Source: Bradyrhizobium genosp. SA-3
Lineage (GTDB): Bacteria > Pseudomonadota > Alphaproteobacteria > Rhizobiales > Xanthobacteraceae
Reading direction: 5' to 3'
DNA: 64,000 nt
Assembly: GCF_004212635.1 (NCBI RefSeq)
Contig: NZ_PSRT01000008.1
Span: 1-64,000 of the forward strand
Shown: piece after piece, positions 43,941 to 54,055 of the stretch
Position numbering within the stretch: position 1 is the stretch's first letter
Layout: every line of letters begins with the position of its first letter
Notes under the pieces: generated by a model
Seen by the model: only the letters and a program-made list of their open reading frames with translations
Told to the model about the DNA's origin: nothing
Databases searched by the model: none
Program-made: the position numbers and the translations under genes

Positions 43941-44495
43941 ATGACGCCATCCGAACCTGAAAAGAAGAAATCTCCCTACGCCACGATGATCGTGCTCACC
44001 GTGGGCCTCCTCGTCGTGCTCCTGACCTGCGTGCCGTATCTCGTCACGATCGCTTCCGCCGAGGGGCCCGCGACGGCGGACGCCTCGCCGATCTTCGGCG
44101 TCACGATTCCGCCGGGCTACAAGCAGTGGGAGCTGATCGCGCCAGCCGAAGAGGCGGCGCCGCTCGACGAGCTTCGCACTGTCGTCGGCAACCAGACCGC
44201 AATCGACGCCCATCAGGCCGGAAAGCTTCCGTTCCCGGACGGCACCGTTCTGGTCAAGCGCGCCTGGAAGCGGAAACAGTCCCCTGAATTTGCGTCCGCG
44301 ACGATTCCCGGCGCTGCTACGACGGTCCAGGTGATGGTCAAGGACTCCAAGAAATACGCCTCAACCGGCGGCTGGGGGTTTGGCCGTTTCATTGACGGCA
44401 AGCCGGTCGACGAGGCCCAGCATCGCACCTGCTTCGCATGCCATGAAGCGCGGGCCAAGGGACGCGATTACGTCTTCACGCGGCTGGCACCCTAA
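43941..44495 (+). CDS. Cytochrome P460 family c-type heme protein
   Basis: 184 residues. One N-terminal membrane anchor (about 14-38) precedes a periplasmic domain. It has 'FGVTIPPGYKQWELIAP', 'DGTVLVKRAWKR', 'VMVKDSKKYASTGGWGFGRF' and, near the end, a single c-type heme site CFACH. This order, with the heme motif at the C-terminus, is that of cytochrome P460 proteins, some of which oxidise hydroxylamine. Others are of unknown function and the short annotation should not be read as hydroxylamine oxidation here. It follows the Tat-type hydrolase by 72 bp and is probably in the ohr operon. Confidence 0.85.
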   Translation: MTPSEPEKKKSPYATMIVLTVGLLVVLLTCVPYLVTIASAEGPATADASPIFGVTIPPGYKQWELIAPAEEAAPLDELRTVVGNQTAIDAHQAGKLPFPDGTVLVKRAWKRKQSPEFASATIPGAATTVQVMVKDSKKYASTGGWGFGRFIDGKPVDEAQHRTCFACHEARAKGRDYVFTRLAP

Positions 44496-44531
44496 CCGGA
44501 AGACCCGCTGGCCATCGCAAGCAAGGCTGCT

Positions 44532-47500
44532 TCACTCCGCCGCCATCATCTGCTGCGTGCGCCACTGGCCGAGCAGGGCACGGAGCGAGGCTGGCTTCAC
44601 CGGCTTGTTGAGCACGGCGATCTTCTCGTCGCGCGCAGCCATTTGCACGGCGGGGCTGCGATCGGCGGTGATCAGGATGGCGGGGATGCCGTCGCCGAAG
44701 CGGCGGCGGATGTCGCGGATGGCGGCGATGCCATTGCCGCGGTCGAGATGATAGTCGACGAGCAGGCCGGTGACGCGTCGTCCGGCGGCCTCGATCGCGG
44801 CGATCGCGCCCTCGGGGTCGGCGACCGCGATCACCTCGGCGTCCCAGGCCTTCAACAGCGTGCGCATGCCGTCGAGGATCGCCGCATCGTTCTCGATGCA
44901 GACGATCAGCGCGCCCGAGATCGGCGTGCGTGCCAGCGGCGTCGCGCTGGTCACGGCCGCGGTGTGGGTGATCGCCTTCGCCGTCGGCACCGTCACCGAA
45001 AATACCGAACCGCCGCTTGCATTGCCGTCGATGGCAATGCCGTGCTTGAGCACGCGCGCCAGCCGCTCGACGATCGAGAGTCCCAGCCCGAGGCCGCGCG
45101 CGATTCGCGCGCCCTGCTCCAGGCGGTGGAATTCCTTGAAAATCTCGGCGCGCTTGACCGGCGGGATGCCGACGCCGGTGTCGTAGACGCAGATCCTGAG
45201 CGAGGCGCCGCGGCGGCGGCAGCCGACCAGCACGCGACCGCGCGGGGTGTACTTGATCGCGTTGGAGATCAGGTTCTGGAGCAGGCGCCGCAGCAGGAGC
45301 CGATCCGACTCGACGGGCAGCGAGCAGGGCACGAAGGCGAGCTCAAGGCCCTTGGCGCGCGCGATCGGCGCGAACTCGATCTCCAGCGAGCGCATCAAAT
45401 CGGCCATTTTGAAGCTCGAGATCGAGGTCGTCATCGCACCGGCATCGAGCCTGGAGATATCGAGCAGCGCACCGAGGATTTCCTCGATGGCCTGGAGCGA
45501 CTCGTCGATGTTCTCGACCAGCCGGGTCTCCTCGCCATTGTGCTGGCGCTCGACAAGGCTGGTGATGTAGAGCCGCGCCGCGTTCAGCGGCTGGAGAATG
45601 TCGTGGCTGGCGGCGGCAAGGAAGCGCGTCTTGGAGATGCTGGCATCCTCTGCCGTGCTCTTGGCCAGCGCCAGCTCCGAGTTCAGCCGGGTCAGCTCCT
45701 CGGTGCGGTCGCGGACGCGCTTTTCCAGCGTCGCATTGGCACGCTCCAGCGCTTCCGCCGCCTCAAAGGTGGGCGTGACGTCGGTGAAGGTGATGACGAA
45801 ACCGCCGCCGGGCATGCGGTTGGTGAGCACCTCGATCACCATGTGGCGTTCCGGCAGACGCTCGAGATAGGGCTCGCTGTCGGTGGTGTAGGCGGCGAGC
45901 CGCTGCTCGATCATCACGTCGCGGTCGCCCGGCTCGGGCGGATCGCTCACGCCCAGGAATTCCAGGATTTCACGCAAGGGCGTGCCGAACTGGATGAAAT
46001 GCGGGGGAACGTTGAGCAGATCGCCGAACTGCCGGTTGGAGCAGATCAGTTGCAGATCGGCATCGAACACCGCGATGCCCTGACGCACATGGTTGAGCGC
46101 GGTCTGGAGGATCTCGCGGTTGAAATGCAGCGCCGCATGGGAATCGTCGAGCAGTTTCAGCGCGGCCTTCGCCGATACGGTTCGTTTGCGCAGGAGCAGC
46201 GACATCACGAGCCGCGAGGAAGCTGCGCCGATCGAGGACGCGATCATGTGCTCGGCGTGCTGCAACAGCTCGAAATCGGCGGGCGCCCCGGGCTCCAGCC
46301 GGACATTGCGCCGCGCCGAGAAGGCCTCGAACGAATGGCGGGCGCGGTCGGGCCCGAGATATTGCGCCACCGTGGTCTGGATATCCTGCACGGTGACGGT
46401 GGTGCGCCAGCGGCGGAAGCTCGGGGAGATCGGCGCGAGCGTGTTGGGGACAAACAGATCGGCCTGCACCAGCTCGATCGAAGACGGCCGCGCGCCAGCG
46501 AGAGGAGTACGTAGGTGAGAATGTTGAGCGACAGCGACCAGATGACGCCGTGCATCAGCGGCGGCAGATCGGCGCCGAACAGCGCCTGTGGCCGCAGCGC
46601 CTCGATTCCGAACGGTCCGTGCTGGAGCAGCAGAATGCCCGTCGTCGAGGAATCCATGAAGCTCGGGATGAACAGCGTGTAGAGCCACACCGCGAAGCCG
46701 ACCAGCATCCCGCCGATCGCGCCGCGCGCCGTCGCCCGCCGCCACAGCAGCCCGCCGAAGAAGCTTGGTGCAAGCTGGGCGATGGCGGCAAAGGACAACA
46801 GGCCGATCGCTGCGAGCTGGGTGTTGCCGAGCGCGCGATAGTAGAAATAGGCCATCACCATGATGGCGAAGATCGCAAGCCGCCGCGAGCGCAGCAGGAA
46901 ATCGCTGAAATCGGCGCCGCCGGTTCGTCCCTCCGGCCGTCGTTGCAGCACCAAGGGCACCACGAGGTCGTTCGAGACCATGATGGAGAGCGCGACGCAT
47001 TCGACGATCACCATGGCGGTCGCCGCCGACAGTCCGCCGACGAACACGGCGACGCTGAGCAGATTCGCGCCGCCCTCGATCGGCAGGGCCAGCACGTACA
47101 TATCGGGGTCGGCCGTGCCGAACGGGAAGCTGACGAGGCCGGCCAGCGCGATCGGAATCACGAACAGATTGATGGCGACGAGATAGAGCGGGAACAGCCA
47201 GCGCGCGCGGCCGACTTCGGCGTCGGACGAATTTTCCACGACGCTGACGTGGAACTGGCGCGGCAGCATCATGATCGCGCACAGCGACAGCAGCGTCATG
47301 GTCAGGAAGTTGCCGATCGACGGCGAGTAGTTGATGGCGCGCACCGCCTCCGGCGTCTTCATGGCGCGCTCGATCAGTTCGGGCGGCGAGAACATCCAGA
47401 AGGTGACGAAGATGCCGGCAGCCAGGAAGGCGACCAGCTTGACGATGGATTCGGTCGCAACCGCCAGCATCAGGCCGTGCTGGTGCTCGGTGGCGTCGGT

Positions 47501-48040
47501 ATGGCGGGTGCCGAACAGCACGGCGAAGGCCGCCATCGCCAGCGTCACCATCAGCGCCATGTCACCGAGGATCGGGATGTGGGAGAAGGCCTGGTCTTCG
47601 CTCAGGATCGTCCCGAGCGAGGAGGCGACCGCCTTGAGCTGGAGCGCGATATAGGGCACCGAGCCGATGATGGCGATCAGCGCCACGGTGGCCGCCACCG
47701 CCTGGCTCTTGCCGTAGCGCGCGCCGATGAAATCGGCGATCGAGGTGATGTTGTGGGCTTTGGCGAGCTGGATCACGCGCCGAAGCACGCCGGCGCCGAG
47801 CCCGATCATCAGGATCGGACCGAGATAGATCGCCAGGAAGTCGGTCGAGGTGCGGGTGGCAAAGCCGACCGAGCCGAAGAAGGTCCAGGAGGTGCAGTAG
47901 ATCGCCAGCGACAGCGGGTAGATCAGCCCGGAGGCGCGGCCAGGCCCGGCCGGCGAACGGCGGTCGCCGTGGCTCGCCACCAGGAACAGAAAGCCGATGT
48001 AGCCGAAGGCGGCGGCGATCACGCTCCAGTCGTGCAGCAT
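44532..48040 (-). pseudogene. SSS-symporter / hybrid histidine kinase fusion, split by one apparent single-base deletion
   Basis: The ATG at 48040 opens a sodium:solute-symporter-like domain of about 13 helices (about 1-505; 'LIYPLSLAIYCTSWTFFGSVG', 'ATAMVIVECVALSIMVSND'). The frame is lost near 46488, after VLLSLARG. The continuation (PSSIELVQADLFVPN ...) runs one frame over to a stop at 44532. One added base (GGCCG read as GGCCCG on the minus strand) gives 1169 residues. The second half contains PAS, a coiled coil, HisKA with the phospho-His near 813 (AAASHDILQPLNAAR), HATPase ('GLGLSIVERLARVLKHG') and a receiver domain with Asp near 1096 (LLVDYHLD). This is the NahK/CbrA-like layout in which transport or binding is tied to signalling. 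Sequence error is likely. Confidence 0.9.
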
Positions 48041-48186
48041 GGCGAGCGCGCTTCTCCCTGGGCGCTGGCCGCGCCCGATCTCATTTTCCCAGCAAATCTA
48101 GCGCGTTGAGCGGTCGCAAGCGACAGCGAAATGCCCGGTGGGGCCGGGAACTGGGGTTGTCGTTAAGCCTTAGCGCCGGCGGCCGG

Positions 48187-48351
48187 CCCTCACCCTCCCC
48201 TGGAGGGGCAGGGCTATCGCGCGCAGCGCGAGCGGGGTGGGGTGATCTTTCCACACGGGCAGCGTTCGAGGTGGAGAGACCGTCACCCCACCCCGTCTCA
48301 CATTTCGCTGCGCTCAATGTGCGCCGACCCTCCCCCTCCAGGGGAGGGTGA
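48187..48351. repeat. REP-like element (CCTCACCCTCCCCT / AGGGGAGGGTG family)
   Basis: Outer arms CACCCTCCCCTGGAGGGG and CCCCTCCAGGGGAGGGTG, with inner 'GGGGTGGGGTGATC' mirrored by 'TCACCCCACCCC' and GCGCGCAGCGCGA-like hairpins. It fills the 320-bp gap between the kinase start and hemA stop; the remainder of that gap shows nothing else. Confidence 0.75.
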
Positions 48352-48360
48352 AAGGAGCGC

Positions 48361-49590
48361 CTACTCCGCCGCCAGCGACTTCTGGCGCAGCGGCAGGCCG
48401 AGACGACCCCAAACTTGCAGCAGAGCCTCGGCGAGCTGATCGATCAGGCCGTCATCGTGATAGGGCGAGGGCGTGATGCGCAGCCGTTCGGAGCCCTTGG
48501 CGACGGTCGGATAGTTGATCGGCTGGATATAGATGCCGTGCTCCTCGAGCAGCAGGTCGGAGGCCTGCTTGCACTTTTCGGGATCGCCGACGAACAGCGG
48601 CACGATGTGGGTGTCGCTCGACATCACCGGCAGGCCGGCGGCAGTGAGGATCGCCTTGACGCGGGCGGCGCGGTCCTGGTGGCGCTCACGCTCCCAATTC
48701 GAGGTCTTCAGATGCTTGATCGCGGCGGTTGCGGCCGAGCAGATCGCCGGCGGCAGCGCGGTGGTGAAGATGAAGCCCGGCGCATAGGAGCGCACGGCGT
48801 CGATGATCTGGCCGTTCGCGGCGATATAGCCGCCGAGGCAGCCGAACGCCTTGGCCAGTGTGCCCTCGAGGATGTCGATGCGATGCATGACACCATCACG
48901 CTCGGCAATGCCGCCGCCGCGCGGGCCGTACATGCCGACCGCATGGACCTCGTCGACATAGGTCATCGCGCCATATTTCTCGGCGAGGTCGCAGATCTTG
49001 GCGAGCGGAGCGACGTCGCCGTCCATCGAATAAAGACTCTCGCAGGCGATCAGCTTGGGCCGGTTCGCCCCCGCCGCTTTCAACAGCTCTTCAAGGTGAG
49101 CAAGATCGTTGTGGCGGAACACGACCCGCTCGCAGCCGGAATGGCGGATGCCCTCGATCATCGAATTGTGGTTGAGCTCGTCCGACAGGATCAGGCAGTT
49201 CGGAATGAGTTTCGCGATGGTCGCGATGCCGGTCTGGTTCGAGACATAGCCCGAGGTGAACAGCAGCGCGGCTTCCTTGCCGTGGAGATCGGCCAGCTCG
49301 GCCTCGAGCTGCACCAGCGGATGATGCGTGCCGGCGATGTTGCGGGTACCGCCGGCGCCGGTGCCGACGCGGGTTGCGGTCTCGACCATGGCGCCGACCA
49401 CCTTGGGGTGCTGGCCCATGCCGAGATAATCGTTGGAGCACCAGATCACGACGTCGCGCTTGCCCTTGGGCGAGTGCCAGACCGCGTGCGGGAACCGGCC
49501 GGCCGTGCGCTCGAGGTCGGCAAACACGCGGTAGCGTCGCTCGGTGTGGAGACGGTCGAGGGCGGAACTGAAGAACTCGTTGTAATCCAT
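48361..49590 (-). CDS. hemA: 5-aminolevulinate synthase
   Basis: 409 residues from the ATG at 49590 ([14 protein letters not shown]), the usual length; upstream codons are not conserved-looking. It is a class II PLP enzyme. '[18 protein letters not shown]', '[17 protein letters not shown]', '[13 protein letters not shown]' and '[15 protein letters not shown]' are present, and the Schiff-base Lys is in '[15 protein letters not shown]'. It condenses glycine and succinyl-CoA to 5-aminolevulinate, the first step of heme synthesis in alphaproteobacteria. A perfect FixK/FNR dyad lies 139 bp upstream. Confidence 0.97.
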   Translation of the reverse strand: MDYNEFFSSALDRLHTERRYRVFADLERTAGRFPHAVWHSPKGKRDVVIWCSNDYLGMGQHPKVVGAMVETATRVGTGAGGTRNIAGTHHPLVQLEAELADLHGKEAALLFTSGYVSNQTGIATIAKLIPNCLILSDELNHNSMIEGIRHSGCERVVFRHNDLAHLEELLKAAGANRPKLIACESLYSMDGDVAPLAKICDLAEKYGAMTYVDEVHAVGMYGPRGGGIAERDGVMHRIDILEGTLAKAFGCLGGYIAANGQIIDAVRSYAPGFIFTTALPPAICSAATAAIKHLKTSNWERERHQDRAARVKAILTAAGLPVMSSDTHIVPLFVGDPEKCKQASDLLLEEHGIYIQPINYPTVAKGSERLRITPSPYHDDGLIDQLAEALLQVWGRLGLPLRQKSLAAE

Positions 49591-49728
49591 CGGCGAAACC
49601 TGCAGCGGAACCTGGCCCAAGGCGGCCGTCCAATTTTTAGAGCTTTTCCAGCTCCGATGTCCATGCGCCTGCGCACACTTGCGGCAAGGCGGCCGTGCCA
49701 ATTGGTAACGCCGGTCTGGCGGCGATTG

Positions 49729-49742
49729 TTGATTTGGATCAA
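49729..49742. promoter_or_regulatory. FixK/FNR box between hemA and aroQ
   Basis: TTGAT-TTGG-ATCAA is a perfect FNR/FixK dyad and also fits the FixK2 pattern TTGA-N6-TCAA. It lies 139 bp from the hemA start and 183 bp from the aroQ start. Oxygen-responsive hemA transcription is reported for Bradyrhizobium japonicum, so hemA is the likelier target. The rest of the 334-bp gap shows no gene. Confidence 0.75.
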
Positions 49743-49924
49743 CCGCCTAACACGGGCCCGCCGGCCGGGACCGGAGTTACCGGGGAGGCAGGGCTGCCGT
49801 GGACATTTTGTCCATGACCGCGCTCCGTCCATGATTGCGGAGCCGGTCGCGCCGACGCCCATAGCCTCGTCCCGGGCAGGGCGCGGCTCGGTCGTGCCGA
49901 CAGCTCATGCGAAAGGACGCCCCG

Positions 49925-50356
49925 ATGAAACGTGTGATGATCCTCAACGGTCCCAACCTGAACCTGCTCGGCGTGCGCGAGCCGCACATCTACGGCACGA
50001 CGACGCTGGCTCAGATCAACGCGAGCTGCGAGGCGGCCGCCGCAGAACTCGGGCTCAAGTTGGCCTTCCACCAGTCCAACCATGAGGGCGTGCTCGTCGA
50101 TTGGATTCAATCGGCGCGGCAGGATGCCGAGGCCATCATCATCAATCCCGCCGGCTTTTCCTTCACCTCGGTGGCGATCATGGATGCGATCAAGATATTC
50201 GAAGGCCCGGTGCTGGAAGTCCACATCTCCAACATCCACGCTCGCGACGAATATCACCGCCACTCGAAGATCTCCTTCGTGGCGACCGGCGTGATCTGCG
50301 GCTTGGGCCCGTACGGCTATATCACGGCGCTGCACGCGATCGCGAATATGAAGTGA
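49925..50356 (+). CDS. aroQ: Type II 3-dehydroquinate dehydratase
   Basis: 143 residues from the ATG at 49925 with AAAGGA upstream; an ATG six codons earlier is possible. Signatures are 'ILNGPNLNLLGVREP', catalytic Y23 in 'HIYGTTTL', 'FHQSNHEGVLVDWI', 'INPAGFSFTSVAIMDA' and 'EVHISNIHARDEYHRHS', with the catalytic His and Arg. It dehydrates 3-dehydroquinate to 3-dehydroshikimate in aromatic biosynthesis or quinate breakdown. The Arg segment reads ARDEYHRHS where many enzymes have A-R-E-x-F-R-x-x-S, so this may be a secondary copy. Confidence 0.93.
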   Translation: MKRVMILNGPNLNLLGVREPHIYGTTTLAQINASCEAAAAELGLKLAFHQSNHEGVLVDWIQSARQDAEAIIINPAGFSFTSVAIMDAIKIFEGPVLEVHISNIHARDEYHRHSKISFVATGVICGLGPYGYITALHAIANMK

Positions 50357-50391
50357 GATCCTCTCCCTCTCCCCGCGGGCGGGGAGAGGCG
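50357..50391. repeat. Short REP-like hairpin (CTCTCCCCGC / GCGGGGAGAG)
   Basis: Stem CTCTCCCCGC-GG-GCGGGGAGAG lies directly after the aroQ stop and between the convergent aroQ and metallo-hydrolase genes. It could act as a transcription end in both directions. Confidence 0.65.
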
Positions 50392-50397
50392 AAAAAC

Positions 50398-51459
50398 TCA
50401 CGTCGTCCTGAACCGCAACACGCTGTCCTGCGTCTCCGCCGTCAGCCGACCCTCGACGATCATGTAATTGACATGGGCGACCAGTTCGCCGGCGGCAAAG
50501 CCCATCTGGTGCTCGTCCAGCACATGCTTGTTGAACACGACGGGCACCAAGGCGCGCGAGGTCTGCGGCACCTCGCGGCAGGCCTCCGCGATCAGGCGGC
50601 AGCGCTCCTCGTGGTGATCGGCGAGCTGCTTGATGCGGGTCTTGAGCCCGTAAAACGGCACGCCGTGGCCAGGCAGCACCAGCACGTCGTAGGGGAGCGT
50701 CGTGGTGAGGCTGGCGAGCGAGGCCAGATATTCGCCGAGCGAGTTCTGGTCGGGTTCGACCGCCCAGACGCTGACATTCGGCGAGATCTTGCTCAGCACC
50801 TGGTCGGCGGAGAGGAACAGCTTGTCGTCGGCACAATACAGCATCACCTGGTCGAGCGCGTGGCCGCCGCCGGTGATCACCTTGAAGCGGCGCGAACCGA
50901 TCACGACGTCGTCGCCGTGGGAGATGCGGCGGTAGGACGGCGGCAGCACCGAGACGCGCTTGAGATAATCCTGGCCGCGGCCGAGCAGCTTTTCGGTGAG
51001 CGATTCGTCCATGCCATGGCGGCGGAAGAACAGCCGCTGCGCCTCGCGCCGCTCCTCGGTGCCGCGGTTCTGGTGATAGACCGACTGCAGATATTCGACC
51101 TGCGACATCACTAGCGGGCAGTTGAACCGTTCGACGATCCATCCGGCGAGACCGACATGATCGGGGTGCGAGTGGGTGACGATCAGGCGCGTGATGTTGA
51201 CGCCCTTCAGCGGCCCGTCGAACAGTTTTGTCCAGGCCTCGACCGTCTCCTCGTTGCCGAAACCGGCATCGATCATCGCATAGCCGTCGCCATCGGCGAG
51301 CAGGTAGATGTTCACGTGGTTGAGGCGAAACGGCAGCTTCAGCCGCGCCCACAGCACGCCGGGCCGCACCTCGACCACTTCTTCGGGGCCGGGATGCTGT
51401 TCCCAGGGGTAGCGCAAGGCCTCGGCCGAGGACTGTGCGGTGTCGGTTTTCGAATTCAT
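50398..51459 (-). CDS. Metallo-beta-lactamase-fold hydrolase
   Basis: 353 residues. The zinc motif THSHPDH lies in 'ITRLIVTHSHPDHVGLAGWI'. Later ligands are in 'KVITGGGHALDQVMLYCADDKLFLSADQVL' and 'DVLVLPGHGVPFYGL'. The N-terminal 'LPFRLNHVNIYLLADGDGYAMIDAGF' is typical of the glyoxalase-II-like/LACTB2 branch. C-terminal residues about 265-340 form a helical extension. It hydrolyses an unknown thioester, lactone or phosphodiester substrate. It stands alone between two palindromic repeats. Confidence 0.9.
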   Translation of the reverse strand: MNSKTDTAQSSAEALRYPWEQHPGPEEVVEVRPGVLWARLKLPFRLNHVNIYLLADGDGYAMIDAGFGNEETVEAWTKLFDGPLKGVNITRLIVTHSHPDHVGLAGWIVERFNCPLVMSQVEYLQSVYHQNRGTEERREAQRLFFRRHGMDESLTEKLLGRGQDYLKRVSVLPPSYRRISHGDDVVIGSRRFKVITGGGHALDQVMLYCADDKLFLSADQVLSKISPNVSVWAVEPDQNSLGEYLASLASLTTTLPYDVLVLPGHGVPFYGLKTRIKQLADHHEERCRLIAEACREVPQTSRALVPVVFNKHVLDEHQMGFAAGELVAHVNYMIVEGRLTAETQDSVLRFRTT

Positions 51460-51584
51460 GCTACCGGCTTAAACCCGCCGCGTGCGGGGCGCCAGCCGAA
51501 AAAGGATGCTTGGCGGCTGCCGCATAGCGGTCATACCGGCAGTGTTTTTCCGTGATGTGGGACAGTCGCGCCCCGAGTTCGGTT

Positions 51585-51722
51585 ACCTCTCCCGCTTGCG
51601 GGGGAGGTCGGCGCGAAGCGCCGGGTGGGGGCTCTCTCCTCGCGGGACATTCCCAGTAAGCTGCGAACTGTCCCATTGCGGAAACACCCTCACCCCAGCC
51701 CTCTCCCGCAAGCGGGAGAGGG
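51585..51722. repeat. REP-like element (CCTCTCCCGCTTGCGGG family)
   Basis: The hairpin ACCTCTCCCGC-TTGC-GGGGGAGGT at the left and CCCTCTCCCGC-AAGC-GGGAGAGGG at the right flank an inner GGCGCGAAGCGCC stem. It is similar in design to the element at 63526-63652. It lies between the MBL-fold gene and the chemoreceptor stop. Confidence 0.75.
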
Positions 51723-51749
51723 AGTGCAGCCCCGATGTGGCCGGCGTCC

Positions 51750-53891
51750 TTACGCCGCCCGCATGTTGTTGAGGAACGCGTCGATCTCCCCGCGCAGCAT
51801 GTCGGCCTCGCGGCGCAGTGCGTCGGAAGCGCCCAGCACTTCGCTCGCCGCAGCGCCCGCTTCGGCGGATGCGGTGGAAACGCCGACGATGTTGCTGGAG
51901 ACCTCGCTGGTGCCGCCGGCAGCGTGCTGAATGTTGCGGGCGATCTCGCGGGTGGCGGCGCCCTGTTGCTCGACTGCAGCCGCAATCGTCGTGGTGACGT
52001 CGTTGATCTCGCCGATGATCCGGCCGATGCCCTGGATGGCGCCGACTGCCGAGGTCGTGATCTCCTGCATGCTGGCGATCTGGGTGCGGATCTCCTCCGT
52101 CGCCCTGGCGGTCTGGCTCGCGAGGCTCTTCACCTCGGAGGCGACCACTGCGAAACCGCGGCCGGCCTCGCCCGCGCGTGCCGCCTCGATGGTGGCGTTG
52201 AGGGCGAGCAGGTTGGTCTGCGAGGCGATGGTCTGGATCAAATCGACGACGACGCTGATGCGGCTCGCGCTGTCGGCGAGGCTCTGCACGGTCGTGTCGG
52301 TGGCGCCGGCCTCGTCGACCGCCTTCTTGGCGATCTCCGCAGAGGTCACCACCTGGCGGCTGATCTCGGCGATCGAGGACGACAGCTGCTCGGTGCCGGC
52401 CGAGACGGTCTGCACGTTGACCGAGGTTTCCTCCGCGGCGGAGGCGACCGCGTTCACCAGCGCGTTGGACTGGTCCGCGGTATTCGACATGCTCTGCGCG
52501 GTCGATTGCATCGAATTGGCCGACTGCGCGAGGTTGTCGAGCGCGGAGCGCACCGTGCTTTCGAACTCGGCGATCTTCGCCTCCACGAGCGCGGCACGCT
52601 CGGCTTTCGCGACACGATCCTTGTCCTGCTCGCTGGCGAGGGCCCGGGCCTCGATCATGCTGTCGCGGAACACGTGAAGCGTGTCGGTCATCGCACCGAT
52701 CTCGTCATTGTGCTTCGTGCGTGCGATCTCGGTGTCGAGATCGCCGGCCGACAGCAGCTGCATGGCGCGCTGCAGGCCGCTGACGCGGCGCAGGATGTTG
52801 CGGCCGACATAGAGCCAGACGAACAGCGCCGAGCCGACAAGCATCATAGCGCCCAGGGCCAGCATCGCCGTCGTCGCAAGCGAGATCTCCTGCCGCGCCT
52901 GGAAGGTCGACGCGTTGGTCTCCTTCTGCACGGCGTCGACGAGCTGCTGCACGCTGATGCCGAGGCCGACATTGAGCTTGCGCGTCTCGTCCAGGATGGT
53001 CTGGCCGTAATCGACGGAGTCGAGCTCCTTCTCACGCAAATTGAATACGCCGGTCTTGCCGGTGCCGAGCGCGAGCAGCTTTTCCGCCGTCTCGCGCAGC
53101 ATCTTGGTGCCCTGATTGTTCGGCAACAAATCGAGGTTGGACCGCAGGCGTCCCTGCGCCGTCTTGAATTCCTTCTGGATGTCGTCGAGCTTGTCGGCCG
53201 TGTTCGCCGACAGCGCCGCGCTCATGTCGGCGGCGGCGAGATTGCCGCTGGCAACGACGTTGCCGAGCTGCCCGACGGTCTGCGCGGCTTCGGTGGCATC
53301 TTCGGCGGAGAGGTTGGCCGACCCGAGAATGGCGTTGACTTGGGTCTGGGCGTTCAGCATGGCCGGACTGGCCGCGCCGACGAACGCGCTCTGCGCGCTG
53401 CGCAGGGCGTCATATTGCTTGTCATGCAGGGCGGCGATATCCAGCCGCTCGCGGGCGGCCTTGGCCAGACTCTGGGCCGCCTCGTTGATGCTCTTGATGG
53501 TCTCGCTAAGTCCGGAGACGACGGTCTTGTCAGCGCCGAGCTCGATGATCTCGTTGAGTTTCTGCTGTGTCTGCTCCTGCAATTCCTTCAGCTTCTTGGT
53601 GCGCTCGTTTAGGGCGTCCTCGGTTTGAGCCGCAAGCAGGGCAGGTCCCTGTGCCGCAAGGCTCGCGCTCAGTGCCGACAATTGCAGGCTTGCAGCAAGG
53701 CGCGGAATGTCCCGCCCGCTCAGTTCAGTCATGCGCCCGCCGAGATTCTGCAGCACCAGACCGGCGCCGGCCGAGATCACGAGGCCCATGCCGGCGATCA
53801 CTGCGAAGGCCGCGAACAGGCTGCCGCGCACGCCCCATTTCGGCAGTTTGAAACGCGGCTTGAATCGGCCGAGACTGAGACGGATCACCAT
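51750..53891 (-). CDS. Methyl-accepting chemotaxis protein
   Basis: 713 residues. The first transmembrane helix (about 23-47) and second (about 338-362) enclose a ~290-residue all-helical periplasmic sensor, which resembles a HBM/4-helix-bundle type. A HAMP domain ('[25 protein letters not shown]') follows. The cytoplasmic signalling hairpin has the conserved tip '[40 protein letters not shown]'. There is no obvious C-terminal CheR pentapeptide. It senses an unidentified ligand and signals to CheA. No other che genes are nearby. Confidence 0.93.
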   Translation of the reverse strand: MVIRLSLGRFKPRFKLPKWGVRGSLFAAFAVIAGMGLVISAGAGLVLQNLGGRMTELSGRDIPRLAASLQLSALSASLAAQGPALLAAQTEDALNERTKKLKELQEQTQQKLNEIIELGADKTVVSGLSETIKSINEAAQSLAKAARERLDIAALHDKQYDALRSAQSAFVGAASPAMLNAQTQVNAILGSANLSAEDATEAAQTVGQLGNVVASGNLAAADMSAALSANTADKLDDIQKEFKTAQGRLRSNLDLLPNNQGTKMLRETAEKLLALGTGKTGVFNLREKELDSVDYGQTILDETRKLNVGLGISVQQLVDAVQKETNASTFQARQEISLATTAMLALGAMMLVGSALFVWLYVGRNILRRVSGLQRAMQLLSAGDLDTEIARTKHNDEIGAMTDTLHVFRDSMIEARALASEQDKDRVAKAERAALVEAKIAEFESTVRSALDNLAQSANSMQSTAQSMSNTADQSNALVNAVASAAEETSVNVQTVSAGTEQLSSSIAEISRQVVTSAEIAKKAVDEAGATDTTVQSLADSASRISVVVDLIQTIASQTNLLALNATIEAARAGEAGRGFAVVASEVKSLASQTARATEEIRTQIASMQEITTSAVGAIQGIGRIIGEINDVTTTIAAAVEQQGAATREIARNIQHAAGGTSEVSSNIVGVSTASAEAGAAASEVLGASDALRREADMLRGEIDAFLNNMRAA

Positions 53892-54000
53892 CGAAATTCC
53901 CCCACGCCCTTGCTTCTGTTTTGTGGCCGGGAGTATCGGGCACGCCGGTTAAAAAATCGCAATTTGTGCAATCGGTTGCGCGCGTTCCGCAGAGCGAAAA

Positions 54001-54032
54001 AAGAAGGGCCGGCAACATCGCCGGCCCTTCGT
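54001..54032 (-). terminator. Terminator of the outer-membrane protein gene
   Basis: Stem GAAGGGCCGGC-AACATC-GCCGGCCCTTC. On the minus strand it is followed by a run of T. It begins about 24 nt after the stop of the barrel-protein gene (54056). Confidence 0.85.
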
Positions 54033-54055
54033 GATGATAAGGTTTTGCTAACCGC

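Noticed and set aside
44643..48109. Two long plus-strand frames (44643-46514 and 46550-48109) opposite the symporter-kinase
   Set aside because: Both are His/Arg/Asp/Glu-rich antisense reads with no domain; the kinase motifs on the minus strand decide.
51735..53612. 625-codon plus-strand frame opposite the chemoreceptor
   Set aside because: Antisense artefact; the minus strand encodes the conserved signalling hairpin of a methyl-accepting protein.
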